From Duganella dendranthematis (GTDB lineage: Bacteria > Pseudomonadota > Gammaproteobacteria > Burkholderiales > Burkholderiaceae_D), in the NCBI RefSeq assembly GCF_012849375.1, contig NZ_CP051684.1:1-64000 (forward strand): a stretch of DNA of 64,000 bases. Reading direction: 5' to 3'. The position numbers were made by a program, and so were the translations under genes. Of this stretch, positions 52,895-61,172 are shown one piece after another. The notes under the pieces were generated by a model. It was given only the letters and a program-made list of their open reading frames with translations. It made no database searches and was not told the DNA's origin. Every line of letters starts with the position of its first letter. The first letter of the stretch is position 1.

Positions 52895-53079
52895 GTGCCT
52901 CCCCTTTATTGGTATAAGTAGATGATACTAGAACAAGATCGGCACTCAGGGCTGGCTGAAGAAGGTACTCATGGTGACAAATCGTGAACTTTGCACGCAA
53001 GCAAGATGCTATCCTCATCATCTTCGTCCAGTTTCGGCCAAAACCGGACATCCTCAAAATTTACCTTGGGCACGAACTG

Positions 53080-53325
53080 ATGCAGTTACACGATAAGCTT
53101 GAAGCGGTAATAGACGAAGCGACATTTCTCGACTTTGTCCGTGCGCTCACAGCTGACCGCCTGGAAAATTCTCAGGAATGGGAAAACGGAACGATTGAAG
53201 ATTTTTTAGAAGCGGCAAGCAGCTGGGCAGATGACTCGGAATTTTGTTCGAGGCATGGACTTTCAAACGCATCACCTTGGAAGAAATTTGCCGTCTTCTT
53301 GTACTGCGGAAAAATATACGAATAG
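53080..53325 (+). CDS. DUF7660-like small protein
   Basis: An 81-residue acidic cytoplasmic protein (start at 53080; a GTG at 52984 would add 32 residues with no visible ribosome site). The segment ATFLDFVRALTADRLEN, then EWENGTIEDFLEAASSWADD and PWKKFAVFLYCGKIYE match the short DUF7660-type pattern as I recall it. The function is unknown; such small acidic proteins often occur among orphan immunity genes. Base composition is clearly more AT-rich than in the housekeeping genes. Confidence 0.6.
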   Translation: MQLHDKLEAVIDEATFLDFVRALTADRLENSQEWENGTIEDFLEAASSWADDSEFCSRHGLSNASPWKKFAVFLYCGKIYE

Positions 53326-53370
53326 GCGTAATGCGCTGTTAGCGGCAGATGGCCACGAGTAGCCCGTCGT

Positions 53371-53580
53371 GTGAAGAACAACGAGAAAACAGCCAACGCT
53401 TGGCAGGTAAAAATTCTGGCCGATTGCGAACGCATTTTGCAACGACAACTGACTGATGTTGAAACAAGCTTTGTGCGTGTTCATGAAGGCTTTATGGCGC
53501 TTGAAATGATTGAAGACTCCGTATCTCAGATGAATGCTGTAGAACTAATCGCGTACTTGAATTCCGGCCACGGCGGCTGA
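53371..53580 (+). CDS. Small hypothetical protein (69 residues)
   Basis: A GTG-initiated 69-residue frame, helical and acidic (VKILADCERILQRQLTDVET; FMALEMIEDSVSQMNAVELI), with no family I recognise. It lies between two other small AT-rich genes in the same direction. The protein-like composition argues for a gene, but the lack of a clear ribosome site keeps confidence low. Confidence 0.45.
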   Translation: MKNNEKTANAWQVKILADCERILQRQLTDVETSFVRVHEGFMALEMIEDSVSQMNAVELIAYLNSGHGG

Positions 53581-53654
53581 CGGCCAATTGCAGTCATTCC
53601 GTTCCCGTTGCGCGTGCGTTGGCGCTCGCTTCCATTGTTTAAGAGAATAGGTGC

Positions 53655-54266
53655 ATGAATCTCAAAAGAGAAACGCAAGAAATTGTTGGGTACCCGTATC
53701 GGTATGCGTTATTCTATAACTTCCCAGGGGGACTCCGTTTTGAGTTGTCTGAAGGTGGCAATCCATTAGACCAGGTTTTGACGGCATTGCGTAAAGCTAC
53801 CGCAGTCTGCGAAGACGTTTTTGCCAACGAAAAAACGATACTCGTCCACCTACTGACGTTTCTTCCTTTATCCAAATTTGGGCTGCGTCGAAAGCTTCGC
53901 GAGCTTCACGTAGCTGGGATAACCATTCCAGAAGTTAGAGAGTTATGGCTGGACGTGGAAGACCAAGACGATGACGAAGTCTTTTATTGGGTTAACTGCG
54001 CGTTTGAAGTCCCTGTTTCCAAAGTTCAAAACCTAATCTGGTGCGCGGTCACTACCGATTTTGGTACTTCGCTATCGCCTAATCCGCACTGTCGGGTATA
54101 TCTGCTCAACCCGAGTGATGGAATTGTGGTGCACCCATATGATGACCGAGGAATGGATGTCATTAGCAAACATAAGTCGGCGCTAGCGGGACTATACGAG
54201 CGGCATAAACACCTACTACTTTCCCACGACATCGAAATTATGCGTCGGACCTTCGCTGATTCTTAG
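53655..54266 (+). CDS. DUF3885-like protein
   Basis: A 203-residue cytoplasmic protein resembling DUF3885: YRYALFYNFPGGLRFELSEG, RKATAVCEDVFANEKTILVH, then DDDEVFYWVNCAFEVPV and NPHCRVYLLNPSDGIVVHPY, with a closing DDRGMDVISKHKSALAGLYE. The function is unknown; members are often found as solitary immunity-like genes. It is AT-rich and directly precedes the IS110 element, suggesting acquisition by transfer. Confidence 0.7.
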   Translation: MNLKRETQEIVGYPYRYALFYNFPGGLRFELSEGGNPLDQVLTALRKATAVCEDVFANEKTILVHLLTFLPLSKFGLRRKLRELHVAGITIPEVRELWLDVEDQDDDEVFYWVNCAFEVPVSKVQNLIWCAVTTDFGTSLSPNPHCRVYLLNPSDGIVVHPYDDRGMDVISKHKSALAGLYERHKHLLLSHDIEIMRRTFADS

Positions 54267-54296
54267 TATTCTAGTTATCACGAACTTCCGCTTCAC

Positions 54297-54336
54297 GCCC
54301 TGAGGTGCTCCGTCAAGCCCTGAGGTGCTCCGTCAA
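54297..54336. repeat. Perfect 20-bp tandem duplication at the IS110 right end
   Basis: The 20-base unit starting GCCCTGAGG and ending CCGTCAA occurs twice in immediate succession (54297-54316 and 54317-54336). The second copy contains the transposase stop codon. It may mark the element's 3' end or a duplication formed at insertion. Confidence 0.85.
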
Positions 54337-55596
54337 GCCGCTGGCGCAGATGAATTAGCGAGTGCCGAGCCTTTCTGCCGTAGCTTTGCCATGTACCTCG
54401 CTTCGTCGTAGGGCACACGGCTCTGCCAGCAACAGAAAAGTATGCGTAGCCACTTGAAGGCCAGAGCTCGTACGGCTGCTTGGTACGAACTTCCCTTTGC
54501 ACGCTGCTGTCGATAGTAGCTACCTGCCCACTTCGACTTGTTGATGGTCTGGCCTGCCCACTCGACAAATGTCTGGCGAACAAACGTCGGGCACTGCCAT
54601 CGCCAATGTACCCAACTCTTCTTCCCACTTCGCTCAGTTACTGGCGCTACGCCCGAGTACTGTTGCAACTCCTTTGCCGAAGCGAATCGTTCGCGTTGCT
54701 CGCCAAACGCCACAAGGAGTCGCGGGGCTAGTGTGGGACCAGCGCCAGGCAAGTCCGCGAATAATTCAAAATCCGGTAGAGTCGGGGCCAGACGGGCAAT
54801 GGCGTCGTCGAAACGCTCAATGGCCTTTAACGCCACTTTGATTTGTTCAATCAACACCAGCGTTTCCAATAGGTGCGGAGCAATGATCGCCACGTCCCGC
54901 GTCAATGGTCTCGCGGCCTTGATGGCCTCCATCCTCGCATCAATTACCGATGCACGTCTGGCATTGTGCTGCTTGAAGAACCTGTCCGGAGTCGCTGGGC
55001 GCGCGCCTTGAGCTTTTTCCAGGGTTGGCCCAGCGGGTGATGAAATCACAGAACAAGATAGTGTCGTGGTGATCAAACCATTCCAGAACTTGGGGGTAAT
55101 ACTGTTTAAGCGTATTGGTGAGGCGATTGGTAAAGCGTGTCTTGTCGCCAATGAGTTCACGCCGCCGTTCGACGAAACTCAACAGTGCCCTCATTGCCGG
55201 ACTCTGCGGTGCGATAGGCTTAAAGCGTTCTGGATGACGTAGCAGTAAATCTAAGGCTAGCTCGGCATCTGTGGGGTCGTCTTTTGCGCGGCTCGGCTTA
55301 AACGCCTGACGGTACTTCGCCAGCGTTGCGGGGTTAATCGGAAACAGTACAAGAAAATCGTACTTCTGCAATGCGTACACCAATGGGCCTTTCGTCAACT
55401 CCAGACCGATGGCGATTTTTCCGCCATAGCGGCGGTGCAGGTTACTAACCCATTCGTCAATATGCGCCGCCTGGCTTGAGAAGACTCCGAACTCCCGTTG
55501 GTTTCCACCGGCCACCTGCAAGCAGAAATCATGCTTTGCGTCGGCCCAATCAATGCCTATGTAGACGGTAAAGCACGCCTCATCAAATTGGTCCAT
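54333..55596 (-). pseudogene. IS110-family DEDD transposase, frameshifted
   Basis: The N-terminal half (55596 to about 55030) has the RuvC-like DEDD residues: YIGIDWADAKHDF, AIGLELTKGPLVY and DDPTDAELALDLLLRHPERF. The C-terminal half (to 54333) carries the Tnp20 domain: LPGAGPTLAPRLLVAFGEQ, the serine segment LQQYSGVAPVTERSGKKSW and KSKWAGSYYRQQRAKG. They are in different frames. The join falls at CGCTGG-GCC (plus-strand CCC at 55029-55031): removing one base restores RWPTLEKA, and the total of 1264 bases is one more than a whole number of codons. A strong GGGGAGG site precedes the ATG. The intact protein would be about 420 residues. Confidence 0.88.
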
Positions 55597-55800
55597 CAGA
55601 CACCTCCCCAAGTGCTAGGATGATCAATGGGATCATGCATGCTTGTGCTCTCCGAAGGCAATATAGCGAGCCGGTCGGACGGCAAACCCTGAGTATTCGT
55701 TTTCGAACACAAGCACACCTGCGGAGCCGAAGCTAAAGCGGAAAACATCGGATGTTTGGGGCGAAATATTCGTGGTCCGCAGGTGCATGTCCCGCTTTCC
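55597..55800 (-). ncRNA. Candidate IS110 bridge RNA region
   Basis: About 200 noncoding bases lie directly upstream of the transposase, the place and size of bridge RNAs in IS110-group elements. A perfect 10-base inverted repeat (CACCTGCGGA at 55716-55725, TCCGCAGGTG at 55776-55785) encloses a second perfect stem, AAACATC-G-GATGTTT (55743-55757); a shorter TGATC/GATCA pair lies nearer the gene. No protein-like frame is present. The RNA call is inferred from position and structure; target- and donor-binding loops were not identified. The remaining bases up to 55901 show nothing recognisable. Confidence 0.45.
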
Positions 55801-55901
55801 AATCACAACACCAATGGCGCTCTGGATCTTGAGGAAAACGAGACGGACTGACTATAAAGGGGCGAGAACAGACGCTTGCAGTTCCTACAAGCCGCAAATG
55901 C

Positions 55902-55929
55902 AAAAAGGGCAGCCCACCGGGCTGCCCTT
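55902..55929 (-). terminator. Intrinsic terminator of the tRNA transcript
   Basis: AAGGGCAGCCC and GGGCTGCCCTT (55905-55929) form a perfect 11-base stem with a 3-base loop, followed on the minus strand by T residues (55902-55906). It lies 8 bases past the last tRNA gene. Confidence 0.93.
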
Positions 55930-55937
55930 CTGCATTT

Positions 55938-56013
55938 TGGAGCGGGAGAAGAGTCTCGAACTCTCGACCTCAACCTTGGCAAGGTTGCGCTCTACCAACT
56001 GAGCTACTCCCGC
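55938..56013 (-). tRNA. tRNA-Gly (GCC), copy 1 (last transcribed)
   Basis: A 76-base cloverleaf with encoded CCA: acceptor GCGGGAG pairs with CTCCCGC, D-arm AGCTCAGTTGGTAGAGC, anticodon loop CTTGCCAAG (GCC, glycine), T-arm GAGTTCGAGACTC. It is identical to three further copies upstream. Confidence 0.97.
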
Positions 56014-56022
56014 ATGGAGCTT

Positions 56023-56096
56023 TGGAGGCGAGGATCGGAGTCGAACCGACCTAGACGGCTTTGCAGGCCGCTGCATAACCGCTTTGCTACCTCGCC
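56023..56096 (-). tRNA. tRNA-Cys (GCA)
   Basis: A 74-base cloverleaf with encoded CCA: acceptor GGCGAGG/CCTCGCC, anticodon loop CCTGCAAAG with GCA for cysteine, T-arm GTCGGTTCGACTCCGAT. It lies between tRNA-Gly copies 1 and 2, matching the Gly-Cys order known downstream of pgsA in many proteobacteria. Confidence 0.97.
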
Positions 56097-56153
56097 AGAG
56101 GAAACTTTTTACTGCAAGACCACAGCGGGGTTACGCGCTGTAATCCAGAATTC

Positions 56154-56229
56154 TGGAGCGGGAGAAGAGTCTCGAACTCTCGACCTCAACCTTGGCAAGG
56201 TTGCGCTCTACCAACTGAGCTACTCCCGC
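56154..56229 (-). tRNA. tRNA-Gly (GCC), copy 2
   Basis: The 76-base sequence is identical to copy 1, with encoded CCA and anticodon GCC. It lies 57 bases upstream of tRNA-Cys on the same transcript. Confidence 0.97.
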
Positions 56230-56275
56230 ATGGAGTGTTGCTATTTTTACTGCGCCAGCCAATTTCCGAAGAAAC

Positions 56276-56351
56276 TGGAGCGGGAGAAGAGTCTCGAACT
56301 CTCGACCTCAACCTTGGCAAGGTTGCGCTCTACCAACTGAGCTACTCCCGC
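56276..56351 (-). tRNA. tRNA-Gly (GCC), copy 3
   Basis: Identical 76-base tRNA-Gly. The spacer to copy 2 is 46 bases and shows no separate promoter. Confidence 0.97.
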
Positions 56352-56421
56352 ATTTCGAGTCCAGCATCTTAGCAGGTGACTGCTGTTTTTGCTAGTACTA
56401 CTTGTTTTCGATGACTTCGTT

Positions 56422-56497
56422 TGGAGCGGGAGAAGAGTCTCGAACTCTCGACCTCAACCTTGGCAAGGTTGCGCTCTACCAACTGAGCTACTCCCGC
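56422..56497 (-). tRNA. tRNA-Gly (GCC), copy 4 (first transcribed)
   Basis: Identical 76-base tRNA-Gly, closest to the promoter at 56529-56556. The spacer to copy 3 is 70 bases. Confidence 0.97.
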
Positions 56498-56528
56498 TTT
56501 GCTGCGTTGTCATCAACAACAGGCCAGC

Positions 56529-56556
56529 ATTATAGAGGATCTGTGCCGCCTGTCAA
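56529..56556 (-). promoter_or_regulatory. Sigma-70 promoter of the tRNA operon
   Basis: On the minus strand TTGACA (56556-56551) and TATAAT (56534-56529) are both perfect consensus hexamers with a 16-base spacer, followed by a GC-rich discriminator (GCTGGCC), a feature of growth-rate-controlled stable-RNA promoters. The first tRNA begins about 32 bases downstream. Confidence 0.93.
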
Positions 56557-56595
56557 TGCCAAAATCTTTGCTCAATAAAAATATTGTTTATACGG

Positions 56596-57177
56596 TTACA
56601 GCTGGCCCGACTTTTCCTTGATCAGCGGCCACGCCAGACGCAAGTAGTAGAACATCGACCAGACGGTCAGCACCGCCGCGATTTCCAGCAGACGCGAGCC
56701 CCAGAACTGGGTATCGACCGCGCCGAACAGCACGTCATGGAACAGCAGCAGCGGAATGGCCATCATCTGCGCCGTGGTCTTGATCTTACCCAGCGAGCTG
56801 ACCGCCACCGATTTGGAGGCGCCGATCTGCGCCATCCATTCGCGCAGCGCGGAAATGGCGATCTCGCGGCCGATGATGATGAAGGACAGCACAGCGTTGG
56901 CGCGGTCCAGCTGCACCAGCACCAGCAAGGCGCCGGCCACCATCAGTTTGTCGGCCACCGGGTCGAGGAAGGCGCCGAAGGCCGAGGTCTGGTTCCAGCG
57001 CCGCGCCAGGAAGCCGTCGAACCAGTCGGTGACGGCGGCCACGATGAACACCAGCGTGGCCGCCATATTCTGATCTGCTACCGGCAGCATCGTGGTGGGA
57101 AGGTAGTAGACGCCCACCACCAGCGGAATCAGCGCAACGCGCAACCAGGTCAACAGTATCGGAATATTGAAGGGCAT
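56596..57177 (-). CDS. pgsA: CDP-diacylglycerol-glycerol-3-phosphate 3-phosphatidyltransferase
   Basis: A 193-residue inner-membrane enzyme that makes phosphatidylglycerophosphate from CDP-diacylglycerol and glycerol 3-phosphate, the committed step to phosphatidylglycerol. The CDP-alcohol phosphotransferase signature is complete: TDWFDGFLARRW, then GAFLDPVADK. Several membrane helices are present (ATLVFIVAAV; MVAGALLVLVQL). The start MPFNIPILLTWLRVALIP is typical. It lies between uvrC and the tRNA genes, a conserved arrangement. Confidence 0.97.
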   Translation of the reverse strand: MPFNIPILLTWLRVALIPLVVGVYYLPTTMLPVADQNMAATLVFIVAAVTDWFDGFLARRWNQTSAFGAFLDPVADKLMVAGALLVLVQLDRANAVLSFIIIGREIAISALREWMAQIGASKSVAVSSLGKIKTTAQMMAIPLLLFHDVLFGAVDTQFWGSRLLEIAAVLTVWSMFYYLRLAWPLIKEKSGQL

Positions 57178-57275
57178 AAGCTAAAAGTGATGTGCGGCGA
57201 TGAAATTTTGTAATGCGCCGCTAGTCTACCTTGACCCCGCGCATTAAACCAGCACCGTTGCACCTGCCGCCGTCA

Positions 57276-59129
57276 TCAATGCAATTGCTTGTAAATTTCC
57301 TCGGCCAGCGCGCTGGAAATGCCTTCAACTGTTTTCAGATCTTCGACGCTGGCGTTGACCACGCCGCGCAGACCGCCGAAGCGCGCCAGAAGGCGTTGCC
57401 GGCGCTTGGCGCCGATGCCTTCGATCTCCTCCAGCCGCGAGGTCTGCCGCGTTTTGGCGCGCTTGGCGCGCATGCCGGTGATGGCGAAGCGGTGCGCCTC
57501 GTCGCGGATCAATGCCACCAGCATCAGCGCCGCCGACTCCTTGCCCAGTTCCTGCGACGGCCGGCCGTCGACGAACATCAGCGTCTCCAGGCCGACGCGT
57601 CGCCCTTCCCCTTTGGCGACGCCGACAATCAGGCTGATGTCCAGCCCCAGTTCGGCGAACACCTGGCGCGCCATTTCGATCTGGCCTTTGCCGCCGTCGA
57701 TCAGCACCACGTCTGGCATCACGCCGTCGCCGTTGGCCACCTTCTCGTAACGACGGAACAGCACCTGCCGCATCGCGGCGTAATCATCGCCCGGCGTGAT
57801 GTCGTTGATGTTGTAGCGGCGGTATTCGCCGTTCTGCATCTGGTGGTGATGGAACACCACGCACGAAGCCTGCGTCGCCTCGCCCTGCGTGTGCGAGATG
57901 TCGAAGCATTCGATGCGCAGCGTGTCGATGTCCTCCGGCTCCAGCTGCAAAGCCTCGACCAGCGCGCGCGTGCGCGATTGCTGCGAGCCCTGCTCCGACA
58001 GCAGCCGCGCCAGCGAGATCTCGGCGCCCTTCTGCGCCAGTTCCAGCCATTTGCGACGCTGGTCCTGCGGCTGGAAGATTAGGTTGATGCGGTGGCCGCA
58101 CTGCTCCTGCAAGGCCTGGATCAGCGCCGGGTGATTGAATTCGATATTCAGGATCAGTGTGCCGGGGATGAACTTGTCGGCGTAGTGCTGCGCCAGGAAC
58201 GCGGCCAGCACCTCGACTTCGATGGCCTCTTCGGCAATCGCCTCGGCGTCGCTGACGTGGGTCGGGAAATAGGCGCGGTCACCCAAGTGACGGCCGCCGC
58301 GCACCATCGCCAGGTTGACGCAGGCGCGCCCGCCCTGCACCAGCACGGCGATGATGTCGACGTCGGCGTCGCCGGTGGTCTCCATGCTTTGCTGGTGCAG
58401 CACGCGCGACAGCGACTGGATCTGGTTGCGCACCGACGCCGCCTGCTCGAATTTGAGATCGGCCGCGTAGCCGTGCATTTTTTTCTCGAGGTCTTCCAGC
58501 ACTTCGGACTGGCGGCCGCGCAGGAAGCGCGCGGCGTTGTCGACATCGAGCTTGTAGTCTTCCTTGCTGATCAAATCGACGCACGGCGCGCTGCACCGGC
58601 CGATCTGGTGCAGCAGGCAGGGGCGCGTGCGGTTGGCGTAGACGCTCTCCTCGCAGGTGCGGATCTGGAATACCTTCTGCAAAATCTGCATCGATTCCTT
58701 GACCGCCCATGAACTGGGAAAAGGTCCGAAATACTGGTTCTTCTTGTCGACCGCGCCGCGGTAGTAGACCATGCGCGGCGCATCGCCGCCGGTGATCTTC
58801 AGGTAGGGATACGATTTATCGTCGCGGAACAGGATGTTGAAGCGCGGCGCCAGCGCCTTGATCAGGTTATTCTCAAGGATCAGCGCTTCCGCTTCGCTGT
58901 GCGTGACGGTGGTCTCCAGCCGCGCGATGCGCTCGACCATCATGGCGATGCGCGGGCTGGCCAGGTTCTTCTGGAAGTAGCTCGATACGCGCTTCTTCAG
59001 GTCGCGCGCCTTGCCGACGTAGAGCACCCTGTCCTCGGCGTCGAAATAGCGGTACACGCCCGGCAGATTGGGCAGCTTGGCAACGGTGGCTAATACTTGT
59101 TCACGCGGATCGCTTACTTCTTGAGTCAC
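57276..59129 (-). CDS. uvrC: Excinuclease ABC subunit C
   Basis: A 617-residue nuclease that makes both incisions in nucleotide excision repair. The N-terminal GIY-YIG domain reads [20 protein letters not shown]; a UVR motif ([20 protein letters not shown]) follows at about 205-240; the C-terminal RNase H-like nuclease has [20 protein letters not shown] and [11 protein letters not shown]; tandem helix-hairpin-helix motifs close it ([18 protein letters not shown]). Length is normal. The start overlaps the stop of acpS (59126-59129). Confidence 0.98.
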   Translation of the reverse strand: MTQEVSDPREQVLATVAKLPNLPGVYRYFDAEDRVLYVGKARDLKKRVSSYFQKNLASPRIAMMVERIARLETTVTHSEAEALILENNLIKALAPRFNILFRDDKSYPYLKITGGDAPRMVYYRGAVDKKNQYFGPFPSSWAVKESMQILQKVFQIRTCEESVYANRTRPCLLHQIGRCSAPCVDLISKEDYKLDVDNAARFLRGRQSEVLEDLEKKMHGYAADLKFEQAASVRNQIQSLSRVLHQQSMETTGDADVDIIAVLVQGGRACVNLAMVRGGRHLGDRAYFPTHVSDAEAIAEEAIEVEVLAAFLAQHYADKFIPGTLILNIEFNHPALIQALQEQCGHRINLIFQPQDQRRKWLELAQKGAEISLARLLSEQGSQQSRTRALVEALQLEPEDIDTLRIECFDISHTQGEATQASCVVFHHHQMQNGEYRRYNINDITPGDDYAAMRQVLFRRYEKVANGDGVMPDVVLIDGGKGQIEMARQVFAELGLDISLIVGVAKGEGRRVGLETLMFVDGRPSQELGKESAALMLVALIRDEAHRFAITGMRAKRAKTRQTSRLEEIEGIGAKRRQRLLARFGGLRGVVNASVEDLKTVEGISSALAEEIYKQLH

Positions 59130-59521
59130 TTTTCCTGCTCCACGATGACGAAGGCGACGGCATAGTCCTCTTCGTCACTGACGGTCACCTGGGCCGACAG
59201 CTTATGCTTGTCCATGAATTCTTTCAGCACGCCGCTGCAGACGATCATCGGCTTGCCGCTCGGATGATTCAGCATCTGCGCGGCGGGCCAGGTCATCGGC
59301 ATGCGGATGCCCAGGCCGATGGCCTTGGCGAAGGCTTCCTTGGCGGCGAAACGGGTCGCCACGAAGCGGATGCCGCGCACCGGATTCTTGGCCTTGCGCG
59401 CCAGGTACTTCGCCATCTCCTGCGGCCCGAGGATCTTTTTCGCAAAGCGGTCGCCGTGACGCTCCAGCGCCGCCTCAATGCGCGGAATCTTGCAGATGTC
59501 GGTGCCGATGCCGTAGATCAC
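59126..59521 (-). CDS. acpS: Holo-[acyl-carrier-protein] synthase
   Basis: A 131-residue enzyme that transfers 4'-phosphopantetheine from CoA to acyl carrier protein. The magnesium ligands are in [16 protein letters not shown] (Asp) and [15 protein letters not shown] (Glu); the tail [17 protein letters not shown] is typical. The start overlaps the stop of pdxJ by four bases (ATGA type). Confidence 0.96.
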   Translation of the reverse strand: MIYGIGTDICKIPRIEAALERHGDRFAKKILGPQEMAKYLARKAKNPVRGIRFVATRFAAKEAFAKAIGLGIRMPMTWPAAQMLNHPSGKPMIVCSGVLKEFMDKHKLSAQVTVSDEEDYAVAFVIVEQEK

Positions 59522-60279
59522 AGCGTACGTCCGATGCGGGTCGAGACCATGATGGCCTTCATTTCGCGCACGGCGTTTTCCCAGCCGACGAATACCGCGT
59601 GCGCGACGATGGCGTGGCCGATATTGAGCTCGGCGATTTCCGGAATCGCAGCGATCGCCTGCACATTGGTGTAGTGCAGGCCGTGGCCGGCGTTGACCTT
59701 CAGGCCCTTGCCGACGCCATACAGCACGCCGCGGTGAATGCGTTCCAGTTCGGCCGCCTGCTCGGCGCCTTCGGTGTCGGCGTAGCGGCCGGTGTGCAGT
59801 TCGATCACCGGCGCGCCGAGGGCGGCGGTGGCGTCCATCTGCGCTTCTTCGGCGTCGATGAACAGGCTGACGCGGATGCCTTCGGCTTGCAGCTGCTTGA
59901 CCGCGCGCTCGACGGCGTTGAAGTTGCCGGCGACATCGAGGCCGCCTTCGGTGGTGACTTCGGTGCGTTTTTCCGGCACCAGGCAGACATCGGCCGGCTT
60001 GATCTGGCAGGCGAAGTCGATCATCTCCTGCGTGACGGCCGCTTCCAGGTTCATGCGGGTGATCAGCTGCGGCGCCAGTGCGATGACGTCGGCGTCCTTG
60101 ATGTGGCGGCGGTCTTCGCGCAGGTGCAGCGTGATGCAGTCGGCGCCGGCCTGCTCGGCCAGCAGCGCGGCGCGGATCGGGTCCGGGTATTGGGTGCCGC
60201 GCGCGTTGCGCAGCGTCGCCACGTGGTCGATGTTCACGCCAAGGTCGATGATGGTGCCGGACGGTTGCAGGAAGCTCAT
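59518..60279 (-). CDS. pdxJ: Pyridoxine 5'-phosphate synthase
   Basis: A 253-residue TIM-barrel enzyme joining 1-deoxyxylulose 5-phosphate and 3-amino-2-oxopropyl phosphate into pyridoxine 5'-phosphate. Motifs: [56 protein letters not shown] and the phosphate loop [20 protein letters not shown]. An upstream alternative start is not needed. It lies between recO and acpS as in most betaproteobacteria. Confidence 0.97.
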   Translation of the reverse strand: MSFLQPSGTIIDLGVNIDHVATLRNARGTQYPDPIRAALLAEQAGADCITLHLREDRRHIKDADVIALAPQLITRMNLEAAVTQEMIDFACQIKPADVCLVPEKRTEVTTEGGLDVAGNFNAVERAVKQLQAEGIRVSLFIDAEEAQMDATAALGAPVIELHTGRYADTEGAEQAAELERIHRGVLYGVGKGLKVNAGHGLHYTNVQAIAAIPEIAELNIGHAIVAHAVFVGWENAVREMKAIMVSTRIGRTL

Positions 60280-60302
60280 TGTTTTTTCTCTTATAACTGG
60301 AT

Positions 60303-61160
60303 TTATAGCTGACTAAGATCGATCAGGATCTGGCGGGTGTTCAACGGCGCGCCATTCAGGTGGTGCGCGACCAGGAAGCGCATCAGCTGCTTGCTTTGGG
60401 CTTGCGTGGCGATGTCTTCGTAATTTTCACACTCCATGTCGAGCAGCGTCTTGCCGGCCACGCGCGGCCACGGATCGGCGGCGCGTTCGGGACGCGGTCC
60501 GTGCTCGGGATCGACCACGTAGGTGACGTCGGCCTGCACCGCGCGCCGCGTTTCCACACAACGCGCCAGATCGGCGGCCACGCCTGTCTCTTTAAGTAAG
60601 GCCCGTTCGAATTTTCTCAAGACGATGGACGCCGGCTCATTGTGCGCCAGCTGGTTGAGCGTGGAGACGTAGTGGTCGAACAAGGCCGGGTGGGCGTCGT
60701 CGCGCGCCAGCAGCTTGACCAGCAGTTCGTTCAGGTAGAAGCCGCACAGCAGCGCGGTTTTCTCCAGCGGCAGCATGCCGCCGACCCATTCGGCGTCGGT
60801 CAGCGTGCGTAGTTCGGATTTGCCGACCCAGCTGCTGGACAGCGGCTGGAAGGTTTGCAGCACGCCGCGCAATTGCGAGTGCGGCCGCTTGGCGCCCTTG
60901 GCGATCAAGGCCACGCGGCCGAAGTCCCGCGTGAACAGGTCGATAATCAGGCTGGTTTCTTTGTAGGGATAGCTGTGCAGGACGAAGGCCGGCTGGCCGG
61001 CGACCTTGGTGCCGATGGTGCGCTCGCGCGATGGCGCGCGCGGGCGCTTGGGCGCCGATGATGCGGCTGGTGCCGATGGTGATGCGGGTGCGACTGGCGC
61101 AGCAGCCACCGGCGCCGCAGCTTGCGGCGCGTCTAGGGTGGCGTCTGGCGTGGAGGACAT
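60303..61160 (-). CDS. recO: DNA repair protein RecO, with Ala/Pro-rich N-terminal extension
   Basis: A 285-residue RecO, which loads RecA with RecF/RecR in gap repair. The OB-fold starts at about residue 53 ([39 protein letters not shown]) and the helical domain follows ([20 protein letters not shown]). The first 45 residues are Ala/Pro/Ser-rich low-complexity sequence ([18 protein letters not shown]) not found in the E. coli protein. No good internal start is seen, so the extension is probably translated. Confidence 0.93.
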   Translation of the reverse strand: MSSTPDATLDAPQAAAPVAAAPVAPASPSAPAASSAPKRPRAPSRERTIGTKVAGQPAFVLHSYPYKETSLIIDLFTRDFGRVALIAKGAKRPHSQLRGVLQTFQPLSSSWVGKSELRTLTDAEWVGGMLPLEKTALLCGFYLNELLVKLLARDDAHPALFDHYVSTLNQLAHNEPASIVLRKFERALLKETGVAADLARCVETRRAVQADVTYVVDPEHGPRPERAADPWPRVAGKTLLDMECENYEDIATQAQSKQLMRFLVAHHLNGAPLNTRQILIDLSQL

Positions 61161-61172
61161 GCTGGTGAGGGA

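Larger units (their letters stand above)
54297..55800 (-). mobile_element. IS110-family insertion sequence (approximate limits)
   Basis: The element is defined by a DEDD transposase, a long noncoding left end upstream of it and a short right end, the layout of the IS110 group. No terminal inverted repeats are seen, as expected for the family. The exact ends cannot be fixed from one copy; the right limit is taken at the tandem repeat and the left at the last strong hairpin. It separates small AT-rich genes from the tRNA cluster. Confidence 0.8.

Noticed and set aside
55000..55040. Programmed frameshift in the transposase
   Set aside because: No slippery A-rich or heptameric site is present, and IS110 transposases are single-frame proteins; a one-base insertion explains the data better.
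55596..55802. 68-codon minus-strand frame upstream of the transposase
   Set aside because: It covers the hairpin-rich noncoding end of the IS110 element and shows no protein character.
55938..56497. CRISPR-like array of 76-bp identical repeats
   Set aside because: The repeats are complete tRNA-Gly genes with correct cloverleaf and CCA; spacing is irregular and a tRNA-Cys lies between two of them.
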